Positions 1-6,558 are shown, numbered from the stretch's first letter. The stretch is 7,788 nucleotides of DNA from Actinomycetes bacterium (GCA_021823045.1 JAKAPB010000075.1:1-7788); one strand, 5' to 3'. Made by a program: numbers and translations. The notes: generated from the letters alone by a model not told the origin.

Positions 1-1
1 G

Positions 2-766
2 GGGCCGCCCTTAGTCCTCGACGCTAGGTCCCGGGGCGAATTAGCCTTTTTAAACGACGCTCGAGCTCACGCTATGGGGGTTTCAGAACTGATTCGGGCA
101 GCGCGAATATCTCATATTGCAAAAGAAGATCTCGCGACGTATCTCGAATGGATAAGCTCTCGTCACTACTACCTTCTGAAATCCAATCGCTCTAGGCGCG
201 ACTGGCTCGGATGGGATCAGGACTCGTTGAATTCCGCATTCGGAGCTCTACGAAACAGCTTCAAACATGTAGTCGTCGATATTGGAAACGACTTCGAAGG
301 ATCCTCTGAATCTGGATCTATGGACATAGAGTCGAAAAACCTACTCGGAAGGACTGCCCTAGCGTTCTCATCATTGGTCGTGCTGGTTGGATCGGACAAC
401 ACTAAAGGGATCTACTCCCTGGCAGCTATCAATCGAGAAGTCTCTCGATCTGGATTAACAAAAGCACCGAGCGTGTTCGTAATTAATCGATGTGCTTCGA
501 GTCGACTTAGGCAGGCTATGGCAAAGCAAGAATTAAGCCAGCTTTTATCGGCGCCCACATTGCCAATGGCCAGGACCTCCGGAGGTGACCGACCCGAGGT
601 CATCTACATCCCCGCCCGAAACATCGACCCAATAATTTCCGATGTATTGCCCCTGCCCAGTTGGATGGTTGAACCATTTAACGAGTACTTTTTCCACCAC
701 GCCCTGCAACACCTCGAAGTGCCAATGGCAGAACCTCGTCGACTAGGCAAAGCGGCGGAGTCATAG
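2..766 (+). CDS. CpaE/TadZ-like ParA/MinD-family ATPase, C-terminal part (5' end outside window)
   Basis: The frame is open from base 2, 24 codons before the first ATG at 74, and those codons already look like the fold (PPLVLDARSRGELAFL resembles the LLVDADxxGG strand of TadZ/Ssd proteins), so the gene starts left of the window and the ATG at 74 is internal. The visible 254 residues show the switch II/Walker B strand (VVVDIGNDFE, Asp at visible residue 93), a following strand (LVVLVGSDN) and the NR base-recognition motif (FVINRC, about 160-164). The P-loop would lie upstream. In Tad/Flp systems this family localises the secretion machine at the membrane or pole; actinobacterial versions are annotated as septum-site-determining-like. 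The genes that normally follow (tadA, tadB, tadC) appear 3.6 kb downstream in the same orientation, supporting a Tad role. Family assignment is by pattern only; whether ATP hydrolysis is retained cannot be judged. Confidence 0.75.
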   Translation, partial: GPPLVLDARSRGELAFLNDARAHAMGVSELIRAARISHIAKEDLATYLEWISSRHYYLLKSNRSRRDWLGWDQDSLNSAFGALRNSFKHVVVDIGNDFEGSSESGSMDIESKNLLGRTALAFSSLVVLVGSDNTKGIYSLAAINREVSRSGLTKAPSVFVINRCASSRLRQAMAKQELSQLLSAPTLPMARTSGGDRPEVIYIPARNIDPIISDVLPLPSWMVEPFNEYFFHHALQHLEVPMAEPRRLGKAAES

Positions 767-1280
767 CTTTATTGGCCACCGGACAGCGCAAGGCGAGAAG
801 CTGGGTGTCTGACGAAATGGCTCCCAATGCCAGCCCGATCAAGTCCAGGCGCCAGAAAAGTAGGTAAAAAATGAAACCTCCCCATGGCTAAAGTCATAGG
901 CATTGTGTCCCGCACCCCATTCTGGTAAGGCTAATTTCGCGAAATCGACGAGACTCAAGAAAAGTTTCCATTCCCTCTTTGTCTGCCGGAGTAGCTTCGA
1001 GAATGGGGATGGCGCTCTCGGGCTGGCTCCAAAGTTTCCTCTTGCGGCAATGGCGTGCTGATCAGCAGACAACCTACAGGGAAAAGACTAATTCGGGCGA
1101 TTCGTCGGGTGCATCCTTCGATGCTTTCAGATCGACCTACCGGCCCCTTCGGTAAAACCAGCACGGCGGCATTGGTAATGAATAAGCGGTGCGGTTTCTA
1201 AGGAGCCGCCAGCTTTGAAACTGCGTCACATTAAACCTTCCAACGGACGGCGTAATCCGGACACAAGCTCGCAGCGCTCG
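767..1280. other. 514-bp spacer between convergent genes, no convincing gene
   Basis: This stretch separates the TadZ-like gene from the convergent hydrolase gene. No tRNA, rRNA or IS pattern is visible. A minus-strand TTG-start ORF of 77 codons (839-1072) lies downstream of the hydrolase on the same strand; it has no clear ribosome binding site and no recognisable motif, so it is not called. A 69-codon minus ORF (955-1164) overlaps it in another frame. Two perfect 12-bp palindromes occur at 934-945 (ATTTCGCGAAAT) and 1056-1067 (TGCTGATCAGCA). No hairpin with a T-run that would serve as a bidirectional terminator was found. It could be decayed sequence left by the insertion that split the Tad genes. 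Confidence 0.5.
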
Positions 1281-2165
1281 CTAACGGGTAAGCTCAAATC
1301 CTCCATTTTCCCCTTTGTTGACCACGCCAGAATCCTGCAAGTATCGCAAGGCAGCCATAGTCGAAGCGAGCGCTGCCCATTTGATTTTTTCACTCAATTG
1401 GGGCCCATAGACAATTTCCACAAGTTCTTCCTGGGTCACTTGGGGATTCAATAGAATAGCCTCGATTAGCTGGTCCAACCTGGCTCTGCGATGAGCCAAA
1501 TAGTAACTAATGACCTCTTCGCCAAGACCCTTGTCCATCACCGGTCCATGGCCGGGTGCAAGTCGAGTGAAATCAACTTCAGAAACGCGATTCAACGAAT
1601 CTAGGTACTGGCTTAGACTTCCGTCGGGATATGCCACTACTGATGTCCCTCGACCGAGGACGTGATCCCCGGTCAAGAGTACTCCTGAGGGCAGAAGAAA
1701 GCTGAGGTGATCCCCACAATGACCCGGAGTGGGTATCACCTCAAGACCGACACCTGAGATCGATATTCGCCCCGAAAGTTTTAGGCGCCTGTAGGAGAGC
1801 CTATCAAAACTCTCTGGGTGAGCAAATACCTCCACCCCCAACGTAGATGCAAGAGCAAAGGCCGCCTCAGAATGGTCCAGGTGGTGGTGAGTCAAACATA
1901 TCGCTCTAATCTCAAGGCCACGCTCTCCCGCAACGTCAGCTATTCTGGCCAGGTGCGCTGGGGAATCAGGACCAGGGTCCAATAGGATCGCGGATCCATC
2001 TGACCCATATATTAGGTAGCTATTCGTACCGTCCAAAGTCATCGCAGATGAATTGGGCGCTAGCAATCTAATCAATCCCGCCTCTACGTCTTGCACAATG
2101 GCAAGCTCTCCCAACTCAGGTCCTATGGAAGTACGGGGATCTGAAAGAGACTCGGGAAATGTCAC
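1281..2165 (-). CDS. LACTB2-like metallo-beta-lactamase-fold hydrolase
   Basis: A 294-residue MBL-fold protein. The five metal-binding motifs are intact: HxHxDH at residues 93-98 (THHHLDH), His149 (TPGHC), Asp167 (TGDH) and His206 (APGHGP), so a dinuclear zinc centre is expected. The N-terminal LLAPNSSAMTLDGTNSYLI stretch (about 34-52) and a C-terminal helical, winged-helix-like part (about 222-285, HRRARLDQL...) are typical of the LACTB2/glyoxalase-II-like subgroup. Human LACTB2 is an endoribonuclease; substrates of bacterial members are mostly unknown, so no reaction is assigned. The start is GTG; an in-frame TGA lies two codons upstream, so translation cannot begin earlier. No Shine-Dalgarno is seen, but a TACAAT -10 box ends 7 nt before the GTG, which suggests a leaderless mRNA. 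It follows the exporter gene on the same strand after 221 bp and probably has its own promoter. Confidence 0.88.
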   Translation of the reverse strand: MTFPESLSDPRTSIGPELGELAIVQDVEAGLIRLLAPNSSAMTLDGTNSYLIYGSDGSAILLDPGPDSPAHLARIADVAGERGLEIRAICLTHHHLDHSEAAFALASTLGVEVFAHPESFDRLSYRRLKLSGRISISGVGLEVIPTPGHCGDHLSFLLPSGVLLTGDHVLGRGTSVVAYPDGSLSQYLDSLNRVSEVDFTRLAPGHGPVMDKGLGEEVISYYLAHRRARLDQLIEAILLNPQVTQEELVEIVYGPQLSEKIKWAALASTMAALRYLQDSGVVNKGENGGFELTR

Positions 2166-2172
2166 TTTTCAC

Positions 2173-2178
2173 ATTGTA
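2173..2178 (-). promoter_or_regulatory. -10 box for leaderless transcription of the MBL hydrolase gene
   Basis: On the minus strand TACAAT (5 of 6 to TATAAT) is followed by 7 nt and then the GTG start at 2165, the spacing expected if transcription begins at the start codon. This fits the absence of a ribosome binding site. The -35 region has no consensus hexamer; it falls inside the neighbouring inverted repeat. Leaderless mRNAs are frequent in Actinobacteria. Confidence 0.45.
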
Positions 2179-2192
2179 GCCAATACATTGCT

Positions 2193-2219
2193 CCACTACA
2201 TGGCGGTCCCATGTAGTGG
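2193..2219. promoter_or_regulatory. Perfect 11-bp inverted repeat, probable operator
   Basis: CCACTACATGG (2193-2203) and its exact reverse complement CCATGTAGTGG (2209-2219) are separated by 5 bp. The element lies 28-54 bp upstream of the hydrolase start and covers the place where its -35 box should be, as expected for a repressor or activator dimer site. It could also form an RNA hairpin at the end of the exporter transcript, but no U-run follows. By a rough estimate such long arms with so short a loop are not expected by chance in a window this size. No regulator gene is visible to match with it. Confidence 0.55.
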
Positions 2220-2358
2220 CTGCTACCTAGAACTCACTCTCCAGCGCAAAAGAGCACGTCGCCCAGTTCAACCTTCTCGGTGCTTCACCATGAGTCACGA
2301 GCTCGACTTTGATCTAGGACCAACCATCGCCAACCCTTACAGCTCAGTCCAGTACTTT

Positions 2359-2374
2359 CGGAGCAGCAGCTCCG
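2359..2374 (-). terminator. Weak terminator-like hairpin downstream of the MFS gene
   Basis: CGGAGC-AGCA-GCTCCG forms a 6-bp GC-rich stem with a 4-nt loop, 13-28 nt beyond the exporter stop codon on the minus strand. There is no T-run after it (GAAAGTACT follows), so it is not a canonical intrinsic terminator. It may only stabilise a 3' end or act with Rho. Confidence 0.25.
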
Positions 2375-2386
2375 TGACAGCTACCG

Positions 2387-4138
2387 CTATGCGCTCTGAG
2401 GATCAGGCGAACTTCCTACCATTTCTCCGGTGACCGAAACGGCTTCATCCTCGACATGTATCATGCGATCGCCACCACGCAACCAAGACGTGACCGCCGC
2501 TATCAAGCAGAGCGCTACTGCGAGGGCAAAGGCGATGACTAGGCCGTGTTTGAACGGACCTGAAATTAGTGAAGGAAAGAACGAGTGCCCGTATAGGTGG
2601 ACTAACTGCGCGTGCGGTATCGACTTGGCGGCCGATCCTAACAGCAGCTGGAGCGGGTTATATCCCAAGAATGCGGCGAAAATAGACGCTACGGCCGGTA
2701 CTTCAGAAATACGAACCGCTGCTGGTCTAGGAACTCCATTAGCCATCAATCCATTCAGCAGGTGATGAGGTAGCGTACTGGACAGACCAGCAATCAATAG
2801 TGAGAAGAATATCCCCACCGAAAGCACCTGGCCGGTATTTATGAAGGTCGCCATAACACCTGAAGCAGCACCTCGGTCTGTTGGTTTCACGGAACTCATC
2901 ACCGCCGAAGTATTTGGTGCCGCAAACAGTCCGAAACCTACTCCATTCAAAAAGATTATGACGGCGAAGTATGGATACGCGAAGTTGACCGGAAGAAGTA
3001 CGAGACTGATAAACGATGCCGCCGCAACGAGCATCCCAAGTGTAGAAAAATACCTAGCACCGTAACGGTCGGAGAGGTGACCGGATATCGGCCCCGCTAG
3101 CAGAAAACCGAAGGTCAATGGGAGCAGATATATTCCAGCCCAAAGCGGCGTTTGCGAGAAGTTATATCCACGGAGGGGAAGCCAGATCCCCTGGAGCCAG
3201 AGTATCAGCATGAACTGGAGCCCGCCCCTACCCATTGCCGAAAGTAGGTTGGAAAATGCCCCCGCTGAAAATGCTCTATTCAGAAAGAGCCGCGGATTGA
3301 GCATCGGATGGTCGGACTTAGTCTCGTAGATCAAAAAGACAACCAGCAGGATAATACCGACGATTAGTTCGGCGTCAACATAGGGAGCCCTCCAGGACAT
3401 CGATGCGGTTCCATGGGGTTGCACGCCGTATGTGATTGCGATCAGGATCAGAACAAGGGACAACCCAAAAAGGCCTCCCCCCACCAGATCGACCTTCGAC
3501 TTCAATCTCGTCGACTGGTCTCTCAGCATGAAATATGCCCACACGGTCCCGATGATTCCGAAGGGGACCGAGACCCAAAACACCAGTCTCCAGTCCAAGT
3601 CGGCCAATAATCCACCTGCGATCAGACCGATAAAACTTCCCGCCAGACCGGCCACCTGGTTTATTCCCAGGGCCGCCCCCCTCCTTGTGGATGGAAATGC
3701 GTCGGTAATGATCGCAGTTGAATTTGCGAAAATTAACGCCCCGCCAATTCCCTGTACGACCCTGAGAATAATGAGCTCCATCGCTCCCGAACCGCCCTTG
3801 CCTGGGAGAAGGGCCAAGGCAGCCGATGCAACAGTGAAGACCAAAAAGCCTAAGTTGTAGAGCCTTACTCGTCCAAGGATGTCGCCTAACCGACCAAACG
3901 CGACCACCAGGATAGCTGCGGCTACCTGAAATCCGAGGAGTGTCCAAAGTAGATAGCCGACATTGCCCGGAGCCAAGGGTTGCAGGTTAATACCCTTAAA
4001 GACCGCAGGGAGTGAAATAATAAGGATAGATGTGTTCAAAAATGCCATGAAACTGCCGAGGGTCGTATTCGAAAGTACGATGTAGCGGTATGTAACCGGG
4101 TTATCGCGCAACTCGGTCAGCTTCGATGAAATAGTCAA
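2387..4138 (-). CDS. DHA2-type MFS exporter (14 TM helices)
   Basis: A 583-residue integral membrane protein with the pattern of 14-helix drug:H+ antiporters (DHA2). Motif A is at residues 82-93 (GRLGDILGRVRL) in the loop between helices 2 and 3. The motif B-like LRVVQGIGGAL is at 125-135, and a motif C-like glycine-rich helix (INQVAGLAGSFIGLIAGG) at 159-176. A second, degenerate motif A-like loop (GHLSDRYGAR) is at 353-362. In helix 1, motif D1 has Asn35 (LNTSILIISLP) where most DHA2 proteins have Asp, a variation also known in actinobacterial relatives. The start is TTG: AGGGG lies 6 nt upstream and an in-frame TAG directly precedes it, so no earlier start is possible. The C-terminal tail (about 553-583) is acidic and hydrophilic. 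The substrate cannot be read from sequence; efflux of a toxic compound is the usual role. It is divergent from tadA and upstream of the MBL hydrolase. Confidence 0.9.
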   Translation of the reverse strand: MTISSKLTELRDNPVTYRYIVLSNTTLGSFMAFLNTSILIISLPAVFKGINLQPLAPGNVGYLLWTLLGFQVAAAILVVAFGRLGDILGRVRLYNLGFLVFTVASAALALLPGKGGSGAMELIILRVVQGIGGALIFANSTAIITDAFPSTRRGAALGINQVAGLAGSFIGLIAGGLLADLDWRLVFWVSVPFGIIGTVWAYFMLRDQSTRLKSKVDLVGGGLFGLSLVLILIAITYGVQPHGTASMSWRAPYVDAELIVGIILLVVFLIYETKSDHPMLNPRLFLNRAFSAGAFSNLLSAMGRGGLQFMLILWLQGIWLPLRGYNFSQTPLWAGIYLLPLTFGFLLAGPISGHLSDRYGARYFSTLGMLVAAASFISLVLLPVNFAYPYFAVIIFLNGVGFGLFAAPNTSAVMSSVKPTDRGAASGVMATFINTGQVLSVGIFFSLLIAGLSSTLPHHLLNGLMANGVPRPAAVRISEVPAVASIFAAFLGYNPLQLLLGSAAKSIPHAQLVHLYGHSFFPSLISGPFKHGLVIAFALAVALCLIAAVTSWLRGGDRMIHVEDEAVSVTGEMVGSSPDPQSA

Positions 4139-4144
4139 CTATGG

Positions 4145-4149
4145 CCCCT
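4145..4149 (-). promoter_or_regulatory. Ribosome binding site fixing the TTG start of the MFS gene
   Basis: AGGGG on the minus strand with a 6-nt gap to the TTG at 4138. Together with the TAG immediately before the TTG it decides the start codon. Confidence 0.6.
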
Positions 4150-4154
4150 AAAAG

Positions 4155-4209
4155 CTAGGTCGATTTCTGCGAGGAACCTAGACAAACCGATGACGGATGG
4201 GTTCCTCGC
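4155..4209 (-). promoter_or_regulatory. Structured leader of the MFS gene with two competing hairpins
   Basis: A perfect 10-bp inverted repeat pairs 4169-4178 (GCGAGGAACC) with 4200-4209 (GGTTCCTCGC) around a 21-nt loop. A second inverted repeat pairs 4155-4160 (CTAGGT) with 4176-4181 (ACCTAG). The two share 4176-4178, so in the minus-strand RNA they exclude each other. The second hairpin is followed by CTTTT just before the ribosome binding site, so it might act as a weak attenuator. The long repeat may instead be a DNA operator. Regulation by either route is inference. Confidence 0.4.
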
Positions 4210-4232
4210 CAGATAAAAATCCTACAGCTCAA

Positions 4233-4260
4233 ATTATTTTTTGTTGCTTAATGCAATCAA
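4233..4260 (-). promoter_or_regulatory. Putative sigma-70-type promoter of the MFS gene
   Basis: On the minus strand, TTGATT (4255-4260) and AATAAT (4233-4238) are separated by 16 nt. They match 4 of 6 and 5 of 6 consensus bases. Transcription would start near 4226 and give a leader of almost 90 nt that contains the hairpins described at 4155-4209. Confidence 0.45.
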
Positions 4261-4306
4261 TTCCACCGCCAAGAGGGCCAACTTTTTAATTACCCTGCGC
4301 CCCCAG

Positions 4307-4335
4307 TTGACAAATGAAACATTTGTAGTAAGAAT
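4307..4335 (+). promoter_or_regulatory. Putative promoter of tadA with an overlapping inverted repeat
   Basis: A perfect TTGACA -35 box (4307-4312) is followed after 17 nt by AAGAAT (4330-4335, 4 of 6). An inverted repeat ACAAATG-AAA-CATTTGT (4310-4326) overlaps the -35 box and spacer, a usual operator position. The leader would be about 30 nt, reaching the purine-rich ribosome binding region GGGAGGGTAGGGG (4356-4368) before the ATG at 4372. Confidence 0.5.
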
Positions 4336-4371
4336 TAGCTTGCACGGTCGCCACAGGGAGGGTAGGGGCGG

Positions 4372-5712
4372 ATGGAATTGGCAAAAGAACTCACACACCC
4401 ATCGCACCGAGGTAACCAACAACTACTGGACACCTCTTTAAGCAGGACGATTGACCTGCGATCACTTGAAGATCGAGTCTCTGATAAATGTAGGTCTAAG
4501 AACTTGGATCCAGGCAATGCCGATTCTGCAGACGAGATCTTCGAGGTAATTCGACAGGAGGTTGTATCGAATCGAAGCAGATCTGCAAGTTCAGTCGAAG
4601 CAAACTCGGCGGAAAAGATATTTCGGTCAATCTGCGGCCTCGGACCGATCGATGCCGTGATGCGCGACCCCCAAGTCTGGGAAATCATAATCAATGCTCC
4701 CGATGCAATCTTCGTCCGGCGTCACTTCGGAGCGACAGAAAAACTGTCGGAATCCTTTTACGATGACGATCACCTCAATCGGACGGTTTCCAGGTTGCTC
4801 GAGCGGAGCATCGGGTCACATAGAAAGCTTGATCCGGTCGCTGGACTTCAGGACGCACAGTTACCCGATGGATCTAGAGTCCACATTGTCCATCCTGAAT
4901 TAACTAAGTCCGCCCACCTCTGCGTCAACATTCGCAAGTTCACAGGTCTCACAAATCGTACACTGACTCAGCTAGTCCACAAAGCGATGCTAAGTTCTCC
5001 GAGTGCCGCTCTGCTCGTCGCCGCGATTAGGTCGAAAGCCACCATCATATTCGCAGGACCACCCGGTGCGGGAAAAACTACCCTCCTAGGGTGCCTGGCT
5101 GGCGAACTAGACCCTTCTACCCGAGTTGTCATTGCTGAGGAAGTTCCAGAGACGGACATACGTCTGTCCAACGTTGCACACCTTCAATCGAGGCCGGAAC
5201 GGCAGGACCGCCCCGAAATAGATCTAAGACGACTGGTGGCCGGGTTTTTGCGAATGGCTCCGGATATAGCCATTGTTGGCGAAGTCAGGGACCGTGAGTC
5301 CCTTCCCTTTCTTTTGACCACATCGTCTGGGGTCCAGGGTATGACTACGATTCATGCCTCCTCAGCCAGGCAAGCTCTTTCAAGACTTGGCGTTATGGCC
5401 CAGCTAAATGGCATCAATCTCGCTTCGCAGGGGCTCTGCGCTCTGGTATCGGATGCGGTCGACATTGTGGCCTACGTCCAGCGCATAAATTCTGTTCCGA
5501 AAATTACTGAAATCATTGCTGTGGAGGACCCCCAGACCAAGGAATCCTCGGGCTTTACTACCACGTCGATGATAAAGCTTACTCCGCCAGACGACCTCGC
5601 ATATTCTTGTGGTCCGGTCCCCCACCGCTTACGAACCAGGCTAGCCGAACACGGCTACGACCTGGGCGAACTCCTCGCAAACTGCAGCGAACGGCCTAGT
5701 GCCAGTAGCTAG
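4372..5712 (+). CDS. tadA: TadA/CpaF-type secretion ATPase
   Basis: A 446-residue type II/IV secretion-superfamily ATPase that powers assembly of Flp/Tad pili at the cytoplasmic face of the membrane. The N-terminal domain has the CpaF signature GLGPIDAVMRDPQVWEIIIN (start of the conserved part, about residue 89) and the LPDGSRV motif near 165-171. Walker A is GPPGAGKT at 229-236 (Lys235), the acidic Asp-box-like strand is VVIAEEVPETD at 252-262, Walker B is DIAIVGE at 298-304 (Glu304) with Arg306 and Asp307, and the His box is TTIHASS with His328. All catalytic elements are present, so it should be active. The length is normal for CpaF/TadA. The ATG start is preceded by GGGAGG at 10 nt and AGGGG at 3 nt. 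Unlike most Tad operons, tadB does not follow directly: a terminator-like element and almost 1 kb lie between. A role in conjugation-like secretion is less likely given the neighbours. Confidence 0.93.
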   Translation: MELAKELTHPSHRGNQQLLDTSLSRTIDLRSLEDRVSDKCRSKNLDPGNADSADEIFEVIRQEVVSNRSRSASSVEANSAEKIFRSICGLGPIDAVMRDPQVWEIIINAPDAIFVRRHFGATEKLSESFYDDDHLNRTVSRLLERSIGSHRKLDPVAGLQDAQLPDGSRVHIVHPELTKSAHLCVNIRKFTGLTNRTLTQLVHKAMLSSPSAALLVAAIRSKATIIFAGPPGAGKTTLLGCLAGELDPSTRVVIAEEVPETDIRLSNVAHLQSRPERQDRPEIDLRRLVAGFLRMAPDIAIVGEVRDRESLPFLLTTSSGVQGMTTIHASSARQALSRLGVMAQLNGINLASQGLCALVSDAVDIVAYVQRINSVPKITEIIAVEDPQTKESSGFTTTSMIKLTPPDDLAYSCGPVPHRLRTRLAEHGYDLGELLANCSERPSASS

Positions 5713-5736
5713 TCTGGCCAACCCCCGACACCCAAT

Positions 5737-5783
5737 GGCTGATGCTGGGAGTTGGAGGCGAAGCCCTACAAATCAGCCTTTTT
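5737..5783 (+). terminator. Candidate intrinsic terminator after tadA
   Basis: GGCTGAT (5737-5743) pairs with ATCAGCC (5772-5778) and is followed directly by TTTTT (5779-5783). The 28-nt loop is long but contains a mini-hairpin (GGCGAAGCC). It starts 24 nt after the tadA stop. The T-run in the right place supports it; the loop length weakens it. If real, tadA ends its own transcript and tadB needs another promoter. Confidence 0.4.
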
Positions 5784-5819
5784 AAAAGACCAAGTGGACC
5801 TTAAAGGAGTTTAAGCACC

Positions 5820-6362
5820 TTGCATAGAGACGAAACGCCCTTCGATCAAATACCTTGTCAGCCCGTCGCTTTAAGATCTACTTCTACTGACAGACCTGCA
5901 AGTGGAGCTGCGGCAAGAAACGCTGGTCGGGTTGATTCGGCTGGCATCGCACAATTCAATCCAGTGGTGACTCGAAGTTTGTTGCCCTGCCCCCAGATGC
6001 AAAGTGGTGACGTTGGGGGAGATTTTCATCGGTCACTTGACTCGGCACTCAGTTCGAACACTCCAAGCGCCAAAATATCAAAGCCAACCTTGGCGACGGC
6101 ACTGTGGGGAAACAGCACGGAACTATCCATACAACCCGAGGCCCAGCTGGGCGACAAAGAAAGATGTGACCGCGCCGATGGACCGATCTTTTCAGGCCCT
6201 AATGGACACATTAGATGGAGGCGCTTCCGGCCCATTACCACTCGGTCCCGCACGCTTAGAGCATTGATCCTTGCCGACTTGCGGACTTCTACTTTTCCAA
6301 AAAGTTGCGGCGTTACTTCACGTTCGAGGAATGGACTCGCGCTAAGAGGCCATGCGTCGTGA
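5820..6362 (+). CDS. Doubtful ORF in the tadA-tadB gap, possibly not a gene
   Basis: A TTG-start ORF of 180 codons with a good ribosome binding site, AAGGAG at 5804-5809, 10 nt before the start. No family is recognised: the protein is rich in Ser, Arg, Thr and Pro, has no membrane segment or signal peptide, and contains five scattered cysteines. My hand count gives about 60 percent G+C at second codon positions, which is high for a soluble protein at this GC content, and only about 29 percent G at first positions; both argue against coding. A different frame (see the finding at 5875) looks more protein-like here. It lies 107 bp after tadA in the same direction, where a Tad accessory gene could be expected. 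It is listed because it is the longest ORF in the gap and has a ribosome binding site. Confidence 0.25.
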   Translation: MHRDETPFDQIPCQPVALRSTSTDRPASGAAARNAGRVDSAGIAQFNPVVTRSLLPCPQMQSGDVGGDFHRSLDSALSSNTPSAKISKPTLATALWGNSTELSIQPEAQLGDKERCDRADGPIFSGPNGHIRWRRFRPITTRSRTLRALILADLRTSTFPKSCGVTSRSRNGLALRGHAS

Positions 6363-6512
6363 TGCCTGCGAACCTTGGCCGTCCGAAAAGGCACCTTCCC
6401 CATACCGCAGTCGCCGGTGATGAGGTCCATGCCCAGGGTTTTGGGTCGAAAGGATTTTGCGGGAACCCTCCAAACTGGCGAGTGTGAGTGATCCCAAGAG
6501 GAAGCTTCGTTA

Positions 6513-6558
6513 TAGATGCGAGCTGTAGATACGAGTTGTAGATACGAAAGGAGATACC
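6513..6558 (+). repeat. 13-bp tandem repeat, about 3.5 copies
   Basis: Units are TAGATGCGAGCTG (6513-6525), TAGATACGAGTTG (6526-6538), TAGATACGAAAGG (6539-6551) and a partial AGATACC (6552-6558). Units 1 and 2 differ at two positions. The third departs at its end, where it forms part of the ribosome binding site AAGGAG (6548-6553) of the next small ORF. The unit length is not a multiple of three and the repeat lies outside the called genes. It could be a binding-site array or simply slippage. Confidence 0.75.
6548..6553 (+). promoter_or_regulatory. Strong ribosome binding site of the small ORF before tadB
   Basis: AAGGAG with 5 nt to the GTG at 6559. It is among the best ribosome binding sites in the window, and tadB itself has none, so it may load ribosomes for both genes. 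Confidence 0.6.

Noticed and set aside
74..766. ATG at 74 as the true start of the TadZ-like gene
   Set aside because: The frame continues open to base 2 and the upstream codons match the family fold, so the ATG is internal.
839..1072. Minus-strand TTG-start ORF of 77 codons downstream of the hydrolase
   Set aside because: There is no ribosome binding site, no motif and unremarkable codon-position composition. It remains possible but unsupported.
1215..1454. Plus-strand ORF with AAGGAG before a TTG start
   Set aside because: Most of it is antisense to the conserved C-terminal coding sequence of the hydrolase, and the product has no recognisable character; the RBS-like match is likely chance.
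41..5787. AGCCTTTTTAAA shared by 42-53 and the post-tadA region (5775-5786)
   Set aside because: A single 12-base match is about what chance gives in a window of this size, and the flanks do not match.
6290..6310. ACTTTT/AAAAGT hairpin within the tadA-tadB gap
   Set aside because: An AT-rich 6-bp stem with no following T-run; too weak for a terminator.
6362..6487. 41-codon ORF whose ATG overlaps the stop of the 5820 ORF (TGATG)
   Set aside because: The upstream ORF is itself doubtful, the RBS is weak and distant, and the product shows no family or hydrophobic pattern.
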